Source: Hypomesus transpacificus (Eukaryota; Chordata; Actinopteri; Osmeriformes; Osmeridae). From it: a stretch of 64,000 nucleotides of DNA. A model generated the notes under the pieces. It was given only the letters and a program-made list of their open reading frames with translations, did not search any database and was not told the origin of the DNA. The stretch covers positions 8,978,311-9,042,310 of the forward strand of contig NC_061072.1 of the NCBI RefSeq assembly GCF_021917145.1. The letters run 5' to 3'. Shown one piece after another: positions 36,833 to 49,711 of this stretch (within the stretch, counting starts at the first letter, position 1; every line of letters starts with the position of its first letter). The translations under genes and the position numbers were made by a program.

Positions 36833-39800
36833 ATGGGGCTCCCCGTTACTATTAAAGTAAATTTCAGGGGAAATGTAAAAAGATTTGTGGCACCTGATCT
36901 GGACAAATCGGAGTGGGAGTCGGTGGAAGCCTGGGTAAGCAGAGCTGGCGCAGTTTGACGCTTGCCTTTCTCTTGGTTGTCTGCATGTAGGCCCAAGCTA
37001 AAGAAACATTGAAGGACATGTCTCGAATTTGTATTGAATTTTTGCCACATTTATCACACATTGCCGGAATTCAATACAATCCATCTCTGTTTACAAACTT
37101 TTGCAATCTAGGTCCACGATGTAATTTACGGTTTACCAATCTCGATTTAACTCGAGTCCGTAACCTAGTAGCTAGCTTGCTATATTGTATGCTCGTATTT
37201 GCTGCTCTTTTTGTTGACCCATTCATACGGTATACATTGACTGTAAAATCGTTTACATATCATTTAATCTTCAGATTAAAGCGTCATATGGCATCAGCCA
37301 CTTTCAAGTGAAATATTTTGATGAAGACAATGAGGAGGTGAGTGTCTTGTTTGTGGATGAAACTGCGATAACTTTTTCTTACCTCTTGGACAGATCACTT
37401 TTACTGTATTATAATACAAATGCATGGGACAACAAAGTACTTTTAAGTTCAAACGTTAAGTTTGTTAATTTAAGATACAACGTAAGATATTCTGTAATAA
37501 TGTCTTGAAATGAACATTGTCTTTTTCAGATTTCCATTAACAGTCAAGGTATGTATACAGTGTATTAACTCCGTTTACACAATTCGTTTTTTATGGGGTT
37601 TTATCCAAAAGGAACGTTCACTCAATCAGAAGAACTTATGTTTATGATTGTCTTTTTTTTCCTCCAGAGGAATATGAAGAGGCTGTCAAGGTAGTAACAT
37701 GTTTTTTTGCACATCACAAAAGACCAAACATATATGAGATGTTTTCCTGAAGGTTCCCTGCAAATGACCTGTCATTGGCATGTTACATATGATCGTTGCA
37801 GAGTGCTGAGAAGCAGGGGAACCAGTTGCACATGAACATTTACAAGATGAAGGGCCAGGCTTGCGGTGGGCCTCCGAAGACTGAGGTGAAGGAACTCAAG
37901 GGGGATCTCCGGCCTGCGCCACCGTACCCCTCCAGAGTCAAAACAGTGGACAAGGGAACACAGGTCACCCCTGAGAAAGATGCGGTCAGTTGTTTTTGGG
38001 GTTGGAGGATAAATTGCTATTAAATGATTATTCAGGGGGATTTTTGTGTCGATGAGTGAGAACACATTTTCTGGTTGTTTAGGTTGCTGTAAAGGACAGC
38101 AAGGTCACCAAACCAGAGGACGAACCTCCACCAGTGTGGTTCAGATCCTACATGGAGAAGGTGAGTCATGTATTGAGAAGCTGTAAACAAAAACCTGCTC
38201 TGCGACTGCATGTCAGCTTAGTCAGTGACATTGTTTCTGGTCCCTTTCCTGAAAGTTCAAAGACGAGGTGGTGAAAGAGGTGGTGGAGAGGATGTGTAAT
38301 GACTTCTCGGGCCAGTGCTGCACCCACAAAGTCCCTGACGGGCCTTCAGAAGAGCTCGGGGCGGTGGGAGGCGATGTGGCCCAGGGGTTAAAAGTTGGCG
38401 TTTCCACTAACGGGGCCTGTGGCTACACCCCTGCCTGCAGCAGCTGCAAGAAGCTAACCTCAGAGGGAGCGTACAAGTGCAGGTGAGAACAGCATTGCAG
38501 CACCAGGGCTCACTGTGCTGCCAGAAGAAAATTGCACTATGCTGTCATCAGGACAAACCATACTTTATAAAAAAATAAAAAAAAGAGATGTTTTTTCATG
38601 AAAATTTAATGTGTGATATGTGTTTTGTCTCTAATCTGTATTTGCCATGTTTGTCATTTTTTACCTCAGTGTTTGTCCATCCTGCATTCTATGTGAGTTG
38701 TGTAGACATAGCCATGACCCCAGCCACAACCTGGTGAGAACTAAGACCCCGCTTTCCATTCCTGAGCATGGGATGTCAGGAGAATTTAGGTAAAACAATG
38801 GATAATCTATCCTGTTATTCAACATACAGCTTTATTCAATAACAATTCTTGAACCCTATCTTTTTATTAAACAGAGTTTACCATTCCTGTAACATCTTTT
38901 GTTTTGGCCCAGGTTCCCTAGGCGAGGAGACAGGACTGTGCGCAAGGCAGAGCGACAGCGCCTCAAAGCTGAGAGGAGGCAGCTCAAGGCGGAAGTGAAG
39001 GAGATCAAGAAGAAACTGAGGCTGGAGAAGAGGGGCCTGCAGTGGAGCGGCCCCAGCACCTCCACAAGCAGGCCCAGCATGGCAGCCTCCACCCAGGCTC
39101 CAGCCCTTGACCCTGCCCCAGAGCCAGCTCCAGGCCCAGCACCAGACCCCCAACCCTCCAGCCCAGAGTAAGCGCCACCTCGGGAAGGCGTCTGAGAGTG
39201 CTGGGTGCTCTAGACCCAGCATGGAGACAAAGTCTTTTCTCAAGAAAAAAAAAAAAACAGAAAAAAATGCCATCTGATCTTTGTAATAGTCTGTATGAGT
39301 TTATCGCTGGCTGATGGTGGATTTTGGAACTACCTCATTTGAAACTGCTGCTGCTTCATAGATTTTCTAATTGCTTTTGAGCTGCAAAAAAAAGGATCCT
39401 GCTTTTTTGATTCGTAGCGAAACAAAGAGGTGGGTGTGAAGCCCAGGGCTGTTTTCAACAATGCTCTGTACACTTGAAACTAGGGGTCCCGAGGTCTCCC
39501 ACTCCACCTTGGTGCCCACAATGGCTGCCTTGTTTCTGGATGAAAATCTGCCCGACGGGACCCGTCTTGAGCCTGGCACCAAGTTCATCAAGTACTGGAA
39601 GATGAGGAACTCTGGCACCATCAGCTGGACCTCAGAGACCAAGGTACCTTCCAGGAAGACAGGCTGTCCCTTCAACCGATACTGTTCCTCCAGTGTCAGT
39701 TCCTACCTCACTACCACTTCACCTGAATACTAGAAGTTAACACCTAAATCTGAAGGATTCTATTTACCTATCGCCACTTGCGCTTTCCGACACATTTTTC

Positions 39801-42800
39801 AGAATGTTAGTCCCAAGTGCTCTCTTCAAGTGCTGGTGTTTGGCGTCATTGTGCGTGTTTTTATTGTGCATGTTTATCTGTACTGTGTGTGTGTGTGTCT
39901 CTAGCTGAAGTTCATGTGGGGTAATCTGGGCCTGGCGTCAGAGGAAAAGCGTGAGGTGGCAGTGCCCCTGCTGCAGCCAGGTCAGATGGGCGTGGTCAGT
40001 GTGACCTTTCTCGCCCCGGTGATGGAGGGCACCTACACTTCCCACTGGCGTCTAGTTCACTGTGGGGGCCAGTTTGGCCCCAGAGTGTGGTGCAGTATTG
40101 TGGTGGACCCCAGCACCTGCTGTAGCAACAGCTACGGTCCTCAGAGCAAAAGGCTGGCAAGTCAACCATTTCCTTTTCAGATACACAAAAAATAATCAGA
40201 TAGTTAATAGGATTGGAGCAAAAAGCTAACGGACTGCAGCCCTCCTGAAACAGGGTTGGGTAGCCCTGGGTTACATGAGCATGTAACATATTATGTGACA
40301 GACATGCTCATGAGATGCTATTGTGTAATCCAGAAGGAGGACCTGAGACCTGTGGAGACAGAGATGCCCCCCCTCAGCTCCAGAGACAGTGGTACGGGCC
40401 GGTCTGGAAACCTCCAGAGGGACTACTACTTTCCTTCTGTGGACCTGCTCACTGCACAGGTGAGAGGGGTGCCGTCCCAAGTTATGTTTTTAGATTATAA
40501 TTTTTCTAGATGTCAGAATAGTTTGTTTTATCTGAAAACATAGAATAACTAGATACTAATAACACAAAACATCACCCGTATGGTGAAATACACAGCAGTT
40601 CTTTAGTGCTTAGCTCACTGACTCACTGTGTTGTTTCTTGTATTTCAGGATCTGCTGTCCTTTGAGTTACTGGATATAAATATTGTGCAAGAATTGGAGA
40701 AAGTTCCAACCAACACTCCAGTCGGTGAGATATACCACACGAAATACACAATAATATAAATACATAATACATGCCTGCACTATATATATATATGTTTAGC
40801 TATAAACACATTTGACTATGTTTTTCAACTTGTAACATGGTGTCTGTTTGTGTAATTATTAGATTTGACCCCCTGCATGTCCCCTCTACCTCACGACGGC
40901 TCTGCACTGGAGAGACCAGCCCCTGCACTGATGACAGCTGACTCTGAGGTCCAGCACTTACTTGGTAAGATGGCAGGCGACAGCCCAATACACTTGACAA
41001 AAAAAACACGACCTGTTGAAGCCCTATATTTCACCAGTATCAACCGAAGTCTAACCGGCAGTACCCCCTCGCTGTGCTGTGTGTTCAGGAGCCAAACCAG
41101 GGCCCCAGAGTGAGCATGGTAACCACGAGGAGGTCGACGAGGACATCAGCGGAGCCCAGTTCCTCTGCGAGACCATCATCCGTTCTCTGACCCTGGAGGA
41201 GGCTCCAGACCACAAGCCCCTGCGGAGGATCCAGCCCAGCCTCCGCATGCCTAAAGGTCAGGCGCCCACCTTCTGTCCGCCGGACCTATGTCAGAGATCA
41301 GAGAGATCATTCGGTGGAGTTGTGTGCCGTGATTGTCTTTTCATCCGCAGACTCAATATACCGTGTCTTTTATTTTGAAAAGCTCTCGCAGCTATAACAC
41401 AGGGGACAGGCTTCATGAGGACAGTGGTGGAGAGGAAGGAGAACGGGGCGGAGGTGGATGGGGAGATAAGAGGCCAGAAGCCAGCTCTGAGGCTTCCTCA
41501 GACCCCACTGCTGCAGGAGACTGTCCCAGGTAGGGGAGAACACCACCCCGCCTGCCTCACATTGGACCCATCTATATATGTACACACAGCATTCATCTAT
41601 ATTGGAGTGTTTGGTCTTGAAACGTCTTGTGTATGCTGTTAACAAAGACAGTCGACCACATGGCAAACATGACCGTTCCGACTGTATCAAACCTTCCGGG
41701 TTTTTCTTGATCTGTTTTCGTTAGAGGCGCATTTAATCCCAGAGATTGACGCACGCAAAGACCTCAGTGCGCTGAAGAAGGAGGAGAAAGTTTTGGGGAA
41801 AGAAGAGCGAAAAGAAGAGAAGGAGGCAAGAGAAGGAAAGAGAGAAGAAGAAGAGGAGGAGGAGGCTGAGGACTGGGACGAGGTGAGCAGCCAGGCCTCG
41901 TCCGCGTCCTCCTGCGACAGCTACATCATCGTCCTGCCCGACTGCTTCGACACCAGCAGGCCATTGGGGGAGTCCATGTACAGCTCCGCCCTCTCCCTGT
42001 CCGGATTGGCCGCAGCCACCACGGAAGGGGAGGAGCCTGAGCCGGAGGAGCTGGATAGAGCCACGCCGGAGGGGGAGGGGCAGGAGGGCTCAGAGGTTGC
42101 CGCGCCGGCGCCGGCTGTGGACGACAGCGTCAACCAGATGCTGTGTGCCTCCCAGACCCTGGATGCTGTTCCCCTCACCCCTGAGGTGGCGCCTCCGCCT
42201 GTCTCTCTACTGCCCCCTGCTGTCCTCTACTCACCCAGGTCAGTTCTGCAAGACGGGCATCATGACACAACTGTCATACAGTCAAGTCCGGGGTGTTTAT
42301 TTTGATCAAGTTCACCATTAGAACCATGAATCTAAAGTCTCAATAACTTCTGTGGAAATCCTGCACATGTGCCATGTGTCATGCCGTGTTGTTTTTTGTG
42401 TCTCTCAGGTCAGAGGAGTTGTACGTTGCAGGGCCCAGTCCGCCAGTGTCTGGGCCTATTGAGCCATGCCAACCTGCTGTACGCCTGCATGGTGAGTGTA
42501 GGCCTTGGTTTGACCACAGGAAGCCTCTCACAGGACGCTTTACTGCAGGAAACAGCTGAACACTCTAATAGAACCTCAACCTACTGTAAAATAGTCATAT
42601 TCATATTGTTTTCTGTCTCTTTTCTTCCCTAATGTTAGTATCAGGTCCAACCAGACCAGCAGGCTCAGTCAGTGCATTTCAAACATACAACCCCAGGGCC
42701 TGCAACTCCCTGCAACCTAGGTATGAATCCACTGACATGTAACTGGTTCCCCCAAAACAGTCTTCAAAACCAAAACACACACTTGCTTCAGTGGGGATAT

Positions 42801-43563
42801 GCCTTCCGAAATAAACATAACATGTTGCAGTTACTGTTGTGTGAAACAGCGGTTAAGCACCTCCTCCTGTGTTTTGGCAGGGGTCAGGGGGGAATCACAG
42901 AAGGACTGGTCAAGGGGGCCCTCTCTGTGGCTGCGTCCGCATACAAAGCTCTCTTCACTGGGCCGAGCTGCTCCACCCAGGTACCCCCTGCAGTATGAAC
43001 TGTGTTCTTGTCACGTGTGTCAGTGTTGGTGAGCTGAACTTGACAATTACATTTACATTTTAGTCATTTAGCAGACGCTCTTATCCAGAGCGACATACAG
43101 TAAGTACAGGGACATTCCCCCCAAGGCAAGTAGGGGGAAGTGCCTTGCCCAAGGACACAACGTCATTTGGCATGGCCAGGAATCGAACCGGCAACCTTCT
43201 GCTTAATAGTCCGATTCTCTAACCGCTCAGCCATCTGAGAATGAGCTGGAATGCTGCTTACAACATGCCTAATTCTGAAACCAGTGAGCCGTTTGAATCC
43301 CCCATGGGTTCAGGAGTCTTTAGTGTACAATAACCCAGAGAAGTGTCTGTAACTGGTCCTGTTCTGCTCCCCAGCGCGGCATCGACCCCGCCAGCCAGAG
43401 CCCCTCCATGATGGCTGTGCTACTGGAGATGGGCTTCAGAGACCAGAGGCTCAACCAGCGTCTCCTGAGGAAGCACCGCTACAACCTGCTGCACACCGTC
43501 AACGCGCTGGTCCAGCTGGCCGAGGCCGAGGAGAACCAGGGGGGAGGAGCCACGCAGTACTGA
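36833..43563 (+). CDS. nbr1: NBR1 autophagy cargo receptor
   Basis: Twenty-one exons (36833-36934, 37275-37337, 37530-37548, 37668-37690, 37802-37984, 38083-38160, 38256-38482, 38670-38789, 38913-39167, 39484-39643, 39905-40156, 40334-40459, 40649-40724, 40863-40964, 41089-41256, 41392-41529, 41725-42238, 42409-42491, 42639-42720, 42881-42980, 43375-43563) give 1019 aa (human 966). NBR1 links ubiquitinated cargo to LC3/GABARAP on autophagosomes. Domains in order: PB1 (1 to about 85, VKYFDEDNEE and INSQEEYEEA); ZZ zinc finger (CSSCKK ... CSVCPSCILCELC); a coiled coil rich in Lys/Glu; the four-Trp NBR1 domain (KYWKMRNSGTISW, FMWGN, SHWRL, RVWCSIVVDP); the LIR SYIIVLPDCFD after an acidic stretch; and the amphipathic J region and UBA at the C terminus (LLEMGFRDQRLNQRLL). 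Exon 11 ends in a probable GC donor. The exon 16 acceptor could be 41382 or 41392; both keep the frame. Confidence 0.95.
43045..43245. mobile_element. common teleost short interspersed repeat
   Basis: Text 'catttagcagacgctcttat' followed by 'ccagagcgacatacagtaag', then 'gtgccttgcccaaggacaca' and 'ggaatcgaaccggcaacctt' is a very widespread fish repeat. The second half resembles a tRNA T-arm. It lies in the last nbr1 intron. I do not assign a family name. Confidence 0.75.
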
Positions 43564-46093
43564 GAGGGGCCCCCCTCCCCCCCTAACACTCCCTCTCCCC
43601 CTGAAACTAACCCAGCTGCTGCAGCCACCTATCTGGACACTCATTTAGGCCTAACATAAACTAGCGTTGGCATTCAATAGAAATTAATTTTTTGTGGCTT
43701 TAGGTTATAGAGGTTGTTAAGGAACACGGAGGCAAATCTGTGTAGCAGTGAAGGGTTTACTGATTGTGCGGCTGCTTGGAGTTGGTGTGGGTGAGTTCTT
43801 TACTACAGTGAAGTGTTTAGGAAGTCAAAGTTTTGTGTGTCGTGTCTGTCCTCCCTGTTGACAGGGCTAAGCTAGCTTCTCTCCTCGAGAGAGAACGGGG
43901 GTGAATGTTATACTGAAATGCTTTGTACAGTCTCTTCTTCTATACTTCTGTTTTCTGATTGATAGACTCAAGGGAAAGCACGTAGGTGGGATGAGAAATG
44001 TACTGATATTTCTGATTCCTGTGATTACTCTCTTAGATAGCTATCGTGGTGAATCTGCCTAAACAATGCAATCTTGTATCTATCAAAGTACTGTTATCGT
44101 AGATGTCGACTTGTGGAATGTATCAGGAACAGTGGCTTCAGACGAGGAAAAGAAACCAACTGTTGACACTGACTGAAGTTTTCTACAGCTTTTTAGGAAA
44201 CGCCTGCATGTCAGGTACAAGTGCAGAGACTATTCATGTTCCTGTTGTGTCAGGAGGACTGGGGTCCTGGGTGGTAATGTCTGCTTGCATCTTTCATACA
44301 CCTTTTCAAGTCAATCATGTTTTAGATACCACACTAAAATCCTACAAAGACCTATTTTAAAAGACATTCCTCAATTTCTTAAAGGAACCAAGTTTTTCTT
44401 TATGTATGTTTTTTTTTTTTTTTTTTTTTTTTTAAGATAGTCACTGATTAAAACTTACTAAAAATGTGTATGGTGATTTTGCATTGGTAATCATGAGTGT
44501 ATCGATTATATCCATTTTATGCCTGTTATGTTCCATTAGCCTGTGTGTGTTTGTGGGTCTTTCTTCAAGAGAAACGGGAGGTTTGTAAGTGGGAACATAT
44601 GATTGTTTGTCTGTTGTCATAGTATACTCATAGGATCATGCTTAAGAGAAATGCTGAATTTATTTACATAGCTTGGTAGTGAATCTCCTTTGATTGAGTG
44701 TCAAAGTACACTGCATTTGTCAATCAGCCAATAAAATGATTGCACAGCTTTCTCTATGACTAAAATTACATGACTGTTACAGTTGTTTTTATTGCATAGG
44801 GTCCTGTACATTCTGTACTTGAAGGAATTGGCTTGTTTCCTGTTAATGTATACAGAATATGAGATCTGAATGAAGATATTATAAGCTAGTTTACATTATC
44901 AGCAGAAACTAGAACCGTTGAAGAGTGGTAAGAATGTCTTAATTTGAGATGACGGATCAATAGGTTTGTGCATTTGCAGAGAATATTACCAACTGTTTGA
45001 CTGAAACCTTAATCAATGGAGATATTAATTAAATGTTTCAGAATAATAGATGGACCAGAGCATCAAAATTACCTAATTGTTGATTATACTAGATACACAC
45101 GTAAAATAAATATGTAAACGGTTATTTATATGCCATTACGGTATTTTATTAAGCCTACCACCAAGTGGCAGCACAAACTGTTTGAGGAATGCAAATGCAA
45201 AACCATCAGAAGTAGGAAGTAAACCATCCGCACATTTCCAATTGTTGCGAATGTGAAATACTGTTTGTTTTCGTATAGGCGCGGGGATATTATTCCGACT
45301 TCAGTAATTTCATGGTAGGCTACATTTTGTATGCAAGTTGACTTTATGATGAAGACCTGATGCCAGAAGCAAGAGGAAGGTAAGTGCGCACTTTCGAACG
45401 CCGACAGTTTTCCTTGAGTCAGCAGATTTTCCGATTATCGTGTCTTCAATTATTCAACCCAGCCATGTATTTTAGCAGTCAATGCTGTACATGAAAATGT
45501 TGTCAACGTGTTACATTTAGGTACGGGTTCGTCTTGTCTAAATATAATGTAACACACCTATTCCCTAATTGCCTTGGGCTACAATGGCCTATAAAGGTGC
45601 TAAATATTTCCAGTGACATATGTTAAGGAATACATTTTAGCTGCTAATTCCTGAGCTGTTCCGTGGGCCAAGCCTACATGAATTATTAGCAACATCCTTT
45701 CGTCAAAACTGTCTAAGTCTGTGGATCTTACTTCGTTGAACTTTGCCCTCCTGCTGTTTTCACAATGTAGAAAAGGGATCTCTCTCGCTGGTTGATGGAC
45801 CGTCATAAAGAGCAGGGCAATACCCTCACATTAGAGCAAAGCAGATACGCCTTCCCTTTGACCCAGTCAATGGATATACAATTACAGCGGACTACATCAC
45901 ACCAACTGTGCATGGTTAGGAGGAGATAAACTTCTACTCCAACATAAGGTATTGAGCCAACTGCGGTTGAACTTCAAGAGGAAAAAAGCAATTTACAAAG
46001 TAGTGTTCTTGGGGGAGAACGGTTAGGCAGGTTGTAGTACTTGGTTGCCTATAATGGTGTGTTTGTGTCAGCTCATCCAGGAACACAGGGAAT
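43564..46093. other. nbr1 3' UTR, intergenic, tmem106a 5' region
   Basis: The nbr1 3' UTR of about 1.2 kb runs to AATAAA at 44730-44735 and contains a 27-T run near 44408. A likely noncoding first exon of tmem106a ends at the donor after 45379 (gaggaag|gtaagt); the coding exon follows the acceptor at 46080. Confidence 0.55.
44730..44735 (+). terminator. nbr1: nbr1 poly(A) signal
   Basis: AATAAA about 1.17 kb after the stop codon; no earlier canonical hexamer is apparent in the 3' UTR. Confidence 0.5.
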
Positions 46094-47972
46094 ATGGAGG
46101 AAAACGATGTGGAGAAGAAAATGACGGTACACCAGACTTCGTATGGAGCCATCAATGGTGACATTATGGGGGACACCTGCCCAACTTGTCATGGCATTGG
46201 ACGCATTCCAAGAGGTGAGGTACCCACAAGACTGGCAAGCACTTTAACACTGTATCACACAATGCATATGCTCAGGATAGATTAATAGTATTTAAATGTT
46301 TTAGTTCAAATTGATTTAAGTATTATTTTCCTGGAATGTTTTTTATTTAATTTTTTTAAGTCTGATGCATCCGTCGCACTAGAATGCGTTTCAACCAGAT
46401 TGAGAAGTGAAAGTGGAACACTTTCACTTCTTTGTTGGTAAGAAACCCCAGAACGTTTGACAATTTCTGCACTGTGCTTACAGGACATCAGGACCAGTTG
46501 GTCGCCGTCATCTCATGCAGTGACCAAAGACTGAAACCAAGACACACGTGAGAGACCCCCTGCCACCGATGTCTACATCAGCTCGGAATTCAAACCATAC
46601 GTGTGTTTAGCCAGTTGTGTTATATGGCTTAATGTTAAAAAGCTGTTTGTTTTGTTTATCCCCTATCCTAGGAAACTCTACGTGTTCATCTCAGTGGCCT
46701 TGAGTCTCTTCTTCTGTTTTTTGATCCTCTTCTTCCTCTTCCCTCGGAGTATAACCATTCTGCCTGTGTCTGTGAAATCAGTGATGGTCTTCTTCACGCC
46801 AAACACAGTGGAAATGCAGGTTACTGTAAGTTCCGGACACAGCCCTTAATGCATGATGTACTTTAATAACGTATTTAATTGTCTTAAGATCATGTGACTA
46901 AACAACATGTTTTCTTTTCTAGAATGTCCTCAACATCAGCAACGATAATTTTCTTGAAGTTAAAATCCTTGACTTTGACGTTCAAGTGCTGATTAATAAA
47001 ATGATTCAGGGAAGGATCAAGATATCTAACATGACCTCGCTTAAACCATCTTCACAAAGAGCGGTTAGTTTGAACCATTGTAAAGTAGTTTAGATCAAAT
47101 AAATGTTCACAGCAAAAACAATAAAGAACAGTTTGACGTTAGATTATGGAAATTATTTTCTTTATAATCTCTGATGAAAAGATTGTCATTTGCCATTTTT
47201 ATCCTACAGTATACAATTACCGTACCTGTTATGCTTGATGACGCAGGCATGAAGTAAGAACACTTTTGCATTTTAACTATATAGTAATATAGTTATCGAT
47301 ATAATTATATTAGGCAGACTAAAACATAGAATGTTTTAGAAACGCATGACCATGATATGAACAGCTTTTTTGGGGGGCTGCAACAACAGTAAAAGAAGTG
47401 GACTGCTTTAGCACTTCCAACTGAATGAATCAAAATACTCTTAAGAATGATATGCATAATATGAATCTCTGTTTCAGTAATTTCTGCAAGTCCAGCTCCA
47501 TCAAGATCCACACATTGTTTTTGCATTTGCAGTAAGTATTTCACATTCTTGGGCTCTAATTTTCTTATAATTTGAGCACACAATTTAAACAAAACCGAGC
47601 AGCTATCGGCTGTACCAACTAGAGTGTTGTACTACATCCCACACATATCACGCCCCTTTGACACACTGTGGCATTCCTATGCAGTAAAACTAGTCACAAT
47701 GTGACAAATCCTCCAATCTAAACCCTAAACCAACTAAATTCACAGGTTTATACTTCTAACCCTAGATATGGATCAGACATTGACCTGGTCCAGGCAGTAA
47801 AACTTTAGTTTTTTGGTCATTGTAAGTTTTTAACATGTTGTTTTTCTCTGCCGTCCACAGAATGACCATGAATGTTTCTTACCTAGCCCACTCAGAGCAG
47901 TTGTCAAGGGATACGTTCGAGTACGTAGACTGTGGAGCCAACACCACCACACCCCATCCCATAATGAGCTGA
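46094..47972 (+). CDS. tmem106a: transmembrane protein 106A
   Basis: Seven coding exons (46094-46214, 46484-46547, 46672-46825, 46923-47063, 47210-47253, 47478-47531, 47861-47972) give 229 aa (human about 262). TMEM106 proteins are type II membrane proteins; TMEM106A is linked to macrophage activation and the cell surface, TMEM106B to lysosomes. The cytosolic N terminus has the family motif CPTCHGIGRIP (about residues 29-39) with its CxxC pair. A single membrane helix follows at about 64-86 (ISVALSLFFCFLILFFLFP). The luminal part begins RSITILPVSV and carries N-glycosylation sites (NIS, NMT, NVS, NTT) and late cysteines. I choose 106A over B or C from the neighbours nbr1 and arl4d. Its 3' end faces the small minus-strand gene at 48.9 kb. 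Confidence 0.93.
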
Positions 47973-48624
47973 TGAAACTGAAAGCTGTCAGGAAGTGTCT
48001 TTTGCGTCAGCGGTGTACCGAATTAATCGATTGTCTAATCCAATGACAAACCAGAGCTTTGAGTAAATATGTCAGTTTTATTTAATGCCAAACTGTGAAA
48101 CTATTTGAGTGTTCTACTGAAAGGGATTTGTTGTGTTGAAGGGAAACAATATGATTGGAAGCCCCCTTTGCACTTTGGATTTGTATTATTGGAGAGGCAG
48201 AGCATTTTCAATTATGCCAAGTTTATATCCTATGTGCCACTCTTCAACATATTGTTTTAGACTTTTTTATTTCAATGAATGCTGTATTTTTTATGCTTTC
48301 TTAATACTTTTTTCTTAAAGAATGCAAATGATGATTGTTTTCTGTTTGCCAATGTTTACTAAACTACTGGTCTTCATACAGTTTCAAGGTAATAGTTTTA
48401 AATGCACAATGTGCTTCTGGTAAAAAGCAAATGATGTGCCTAAACTTTGCAGTAGCAGTCATTTTGGGGTTGTTTTTGAGTAACTGGGTCTATGATGTAT
48501 GTTTGCACACTTTAATGCTGTCACTTTATTTTCATGACCAGGTGCAATGAGCACCAACATAGGCTGGCAACATCCACATATTCTTTGAAGTTGATAACAG
48601 TGAACATATCTCTGTAACATGGTA

Positions 48625-48630
48625 AATAAA
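48625..48630 (+). terminator. tmem106a: tmem106a poly(A) signal
   Basis: AATAAA about 650 bases after the stop codon, about 250 bases before the convergent stop codon of the minus-strand gene. Confidence 0.6.
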
Positions 48631-48875
48631 TGAGGTCTAATTTGACTTGATACAAGAAATGTCCACATCAGTAAGGGAAGACTCTTTACCAAAGAATATC
48701 ATTGTTTAGTTTTTTTCCATTGTTGTTTAATTTTGTCCGTTGATGAGGGCATTCTTTCTGCCTGTCAGTGAGTCAGAAAACAACAGACAAATCAGAGTAA
48801 GCATGTCGTTGTCATGAAGAGTCGTTCACGACAAGGTAGTGTGTGGTCATGTGGTATTCGAGTTTTGGACAGACC

Positions 48876-49711
48876 TCACCACTGCTGGTTGTACTGAATG
48901 GACTGAAACAGATACAAAAAAAAATTGAATAATATATGAGATTGTCTTCAAGACATTTGCACTTTCTGTTTGCCAAAATACTGTTGGAACCGGTTTAACT
49001 GGTTAGGCTATACTATGCAATTGTATCTTTCTGTGTTTTTGATTTAAATCATTGAAGCGGATGCAAATACCAATCTTCTTGTTTAATTGTAATAATTGAG
49101 TGATCAGTGTAATAAATAAAAAATACTCACAGAGTATCTGTTGTCAATCTTGGCTTTGTATGACTTTTTGATGGTATGCTGACATGAGCACTTGACCTCC
49201 TTATCTGCTTCTAGAAAGACAAGTTAGATAAATGTGCTAGAACTGTGTCAAATTGATATGGAAAAACTTACTAGTAAAGAATATGAATGAAAGAATCCCC
49301 AGTCTACCCAGTTAATGAATGAGTCCTACCTGAGTTTATGGGTTTAAGGGGCAAGACTGGCACAGTTGGCACCTCTGGTTTCGTCTCCTCTACAGGGGCT
49401 GGTCCTGCTGTCTCCTGTATTTTGATGAGACAGTTCTCATCAACCACCTCTGCAAACCGCTTTGTGATGCGTTTCGTTTCACCATGTGTTATTCTGCTGT
49501 TGGATTAGCGGTGAATGGAATCGACTGCTGTAAAATCGGAGTTTCTAGGCTCTGTCATTTAGACTGTGGGAGAGCGTCTCTTCAATAGTCATCACATGTC
49601 ATTGCTGATGATGCAGAAGTAGCCTAACTCCTACCCTACCTCATGACTTGTGGATTCACGTCGCCCTCCTAGATTCCATCTCCGGCGTGCCTCCCAGTGC
49701 ATGGCTGCCAT
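48876..49711 (-). CDS. ccdc200: small four-exon gene, candidate ccdc200 orthologue
   Basis: Minus-strand exons 49635-49711, 49330-49496, 49131-49210 and 48876-48902 join with matching phases to 116 aa plus stop. The start ATG has a strong context (gcgcaccATGg). The protein opens with MAAMHWEARRRW, continues RITKRFAEVVDENCLIKIQE, has a Pro/Val-rich middle (EVPTVPVLPLKP), and ends IDNRYSSIQYNQQW. From memory human CCDC200 opens with HWEARRR in the same place and ends in QQW, and it sits between TMEM106A and ARL4D, exactly as here. No signal peptide, membrane segment or enzyme motif is visible; function is unknown. Each exon alone is too short to stand out, so the call rests on joint splice phase, the start motif and position. 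A minus-strand ATTAAA at 48726-48731 could end the message. Confidence 0.7.
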
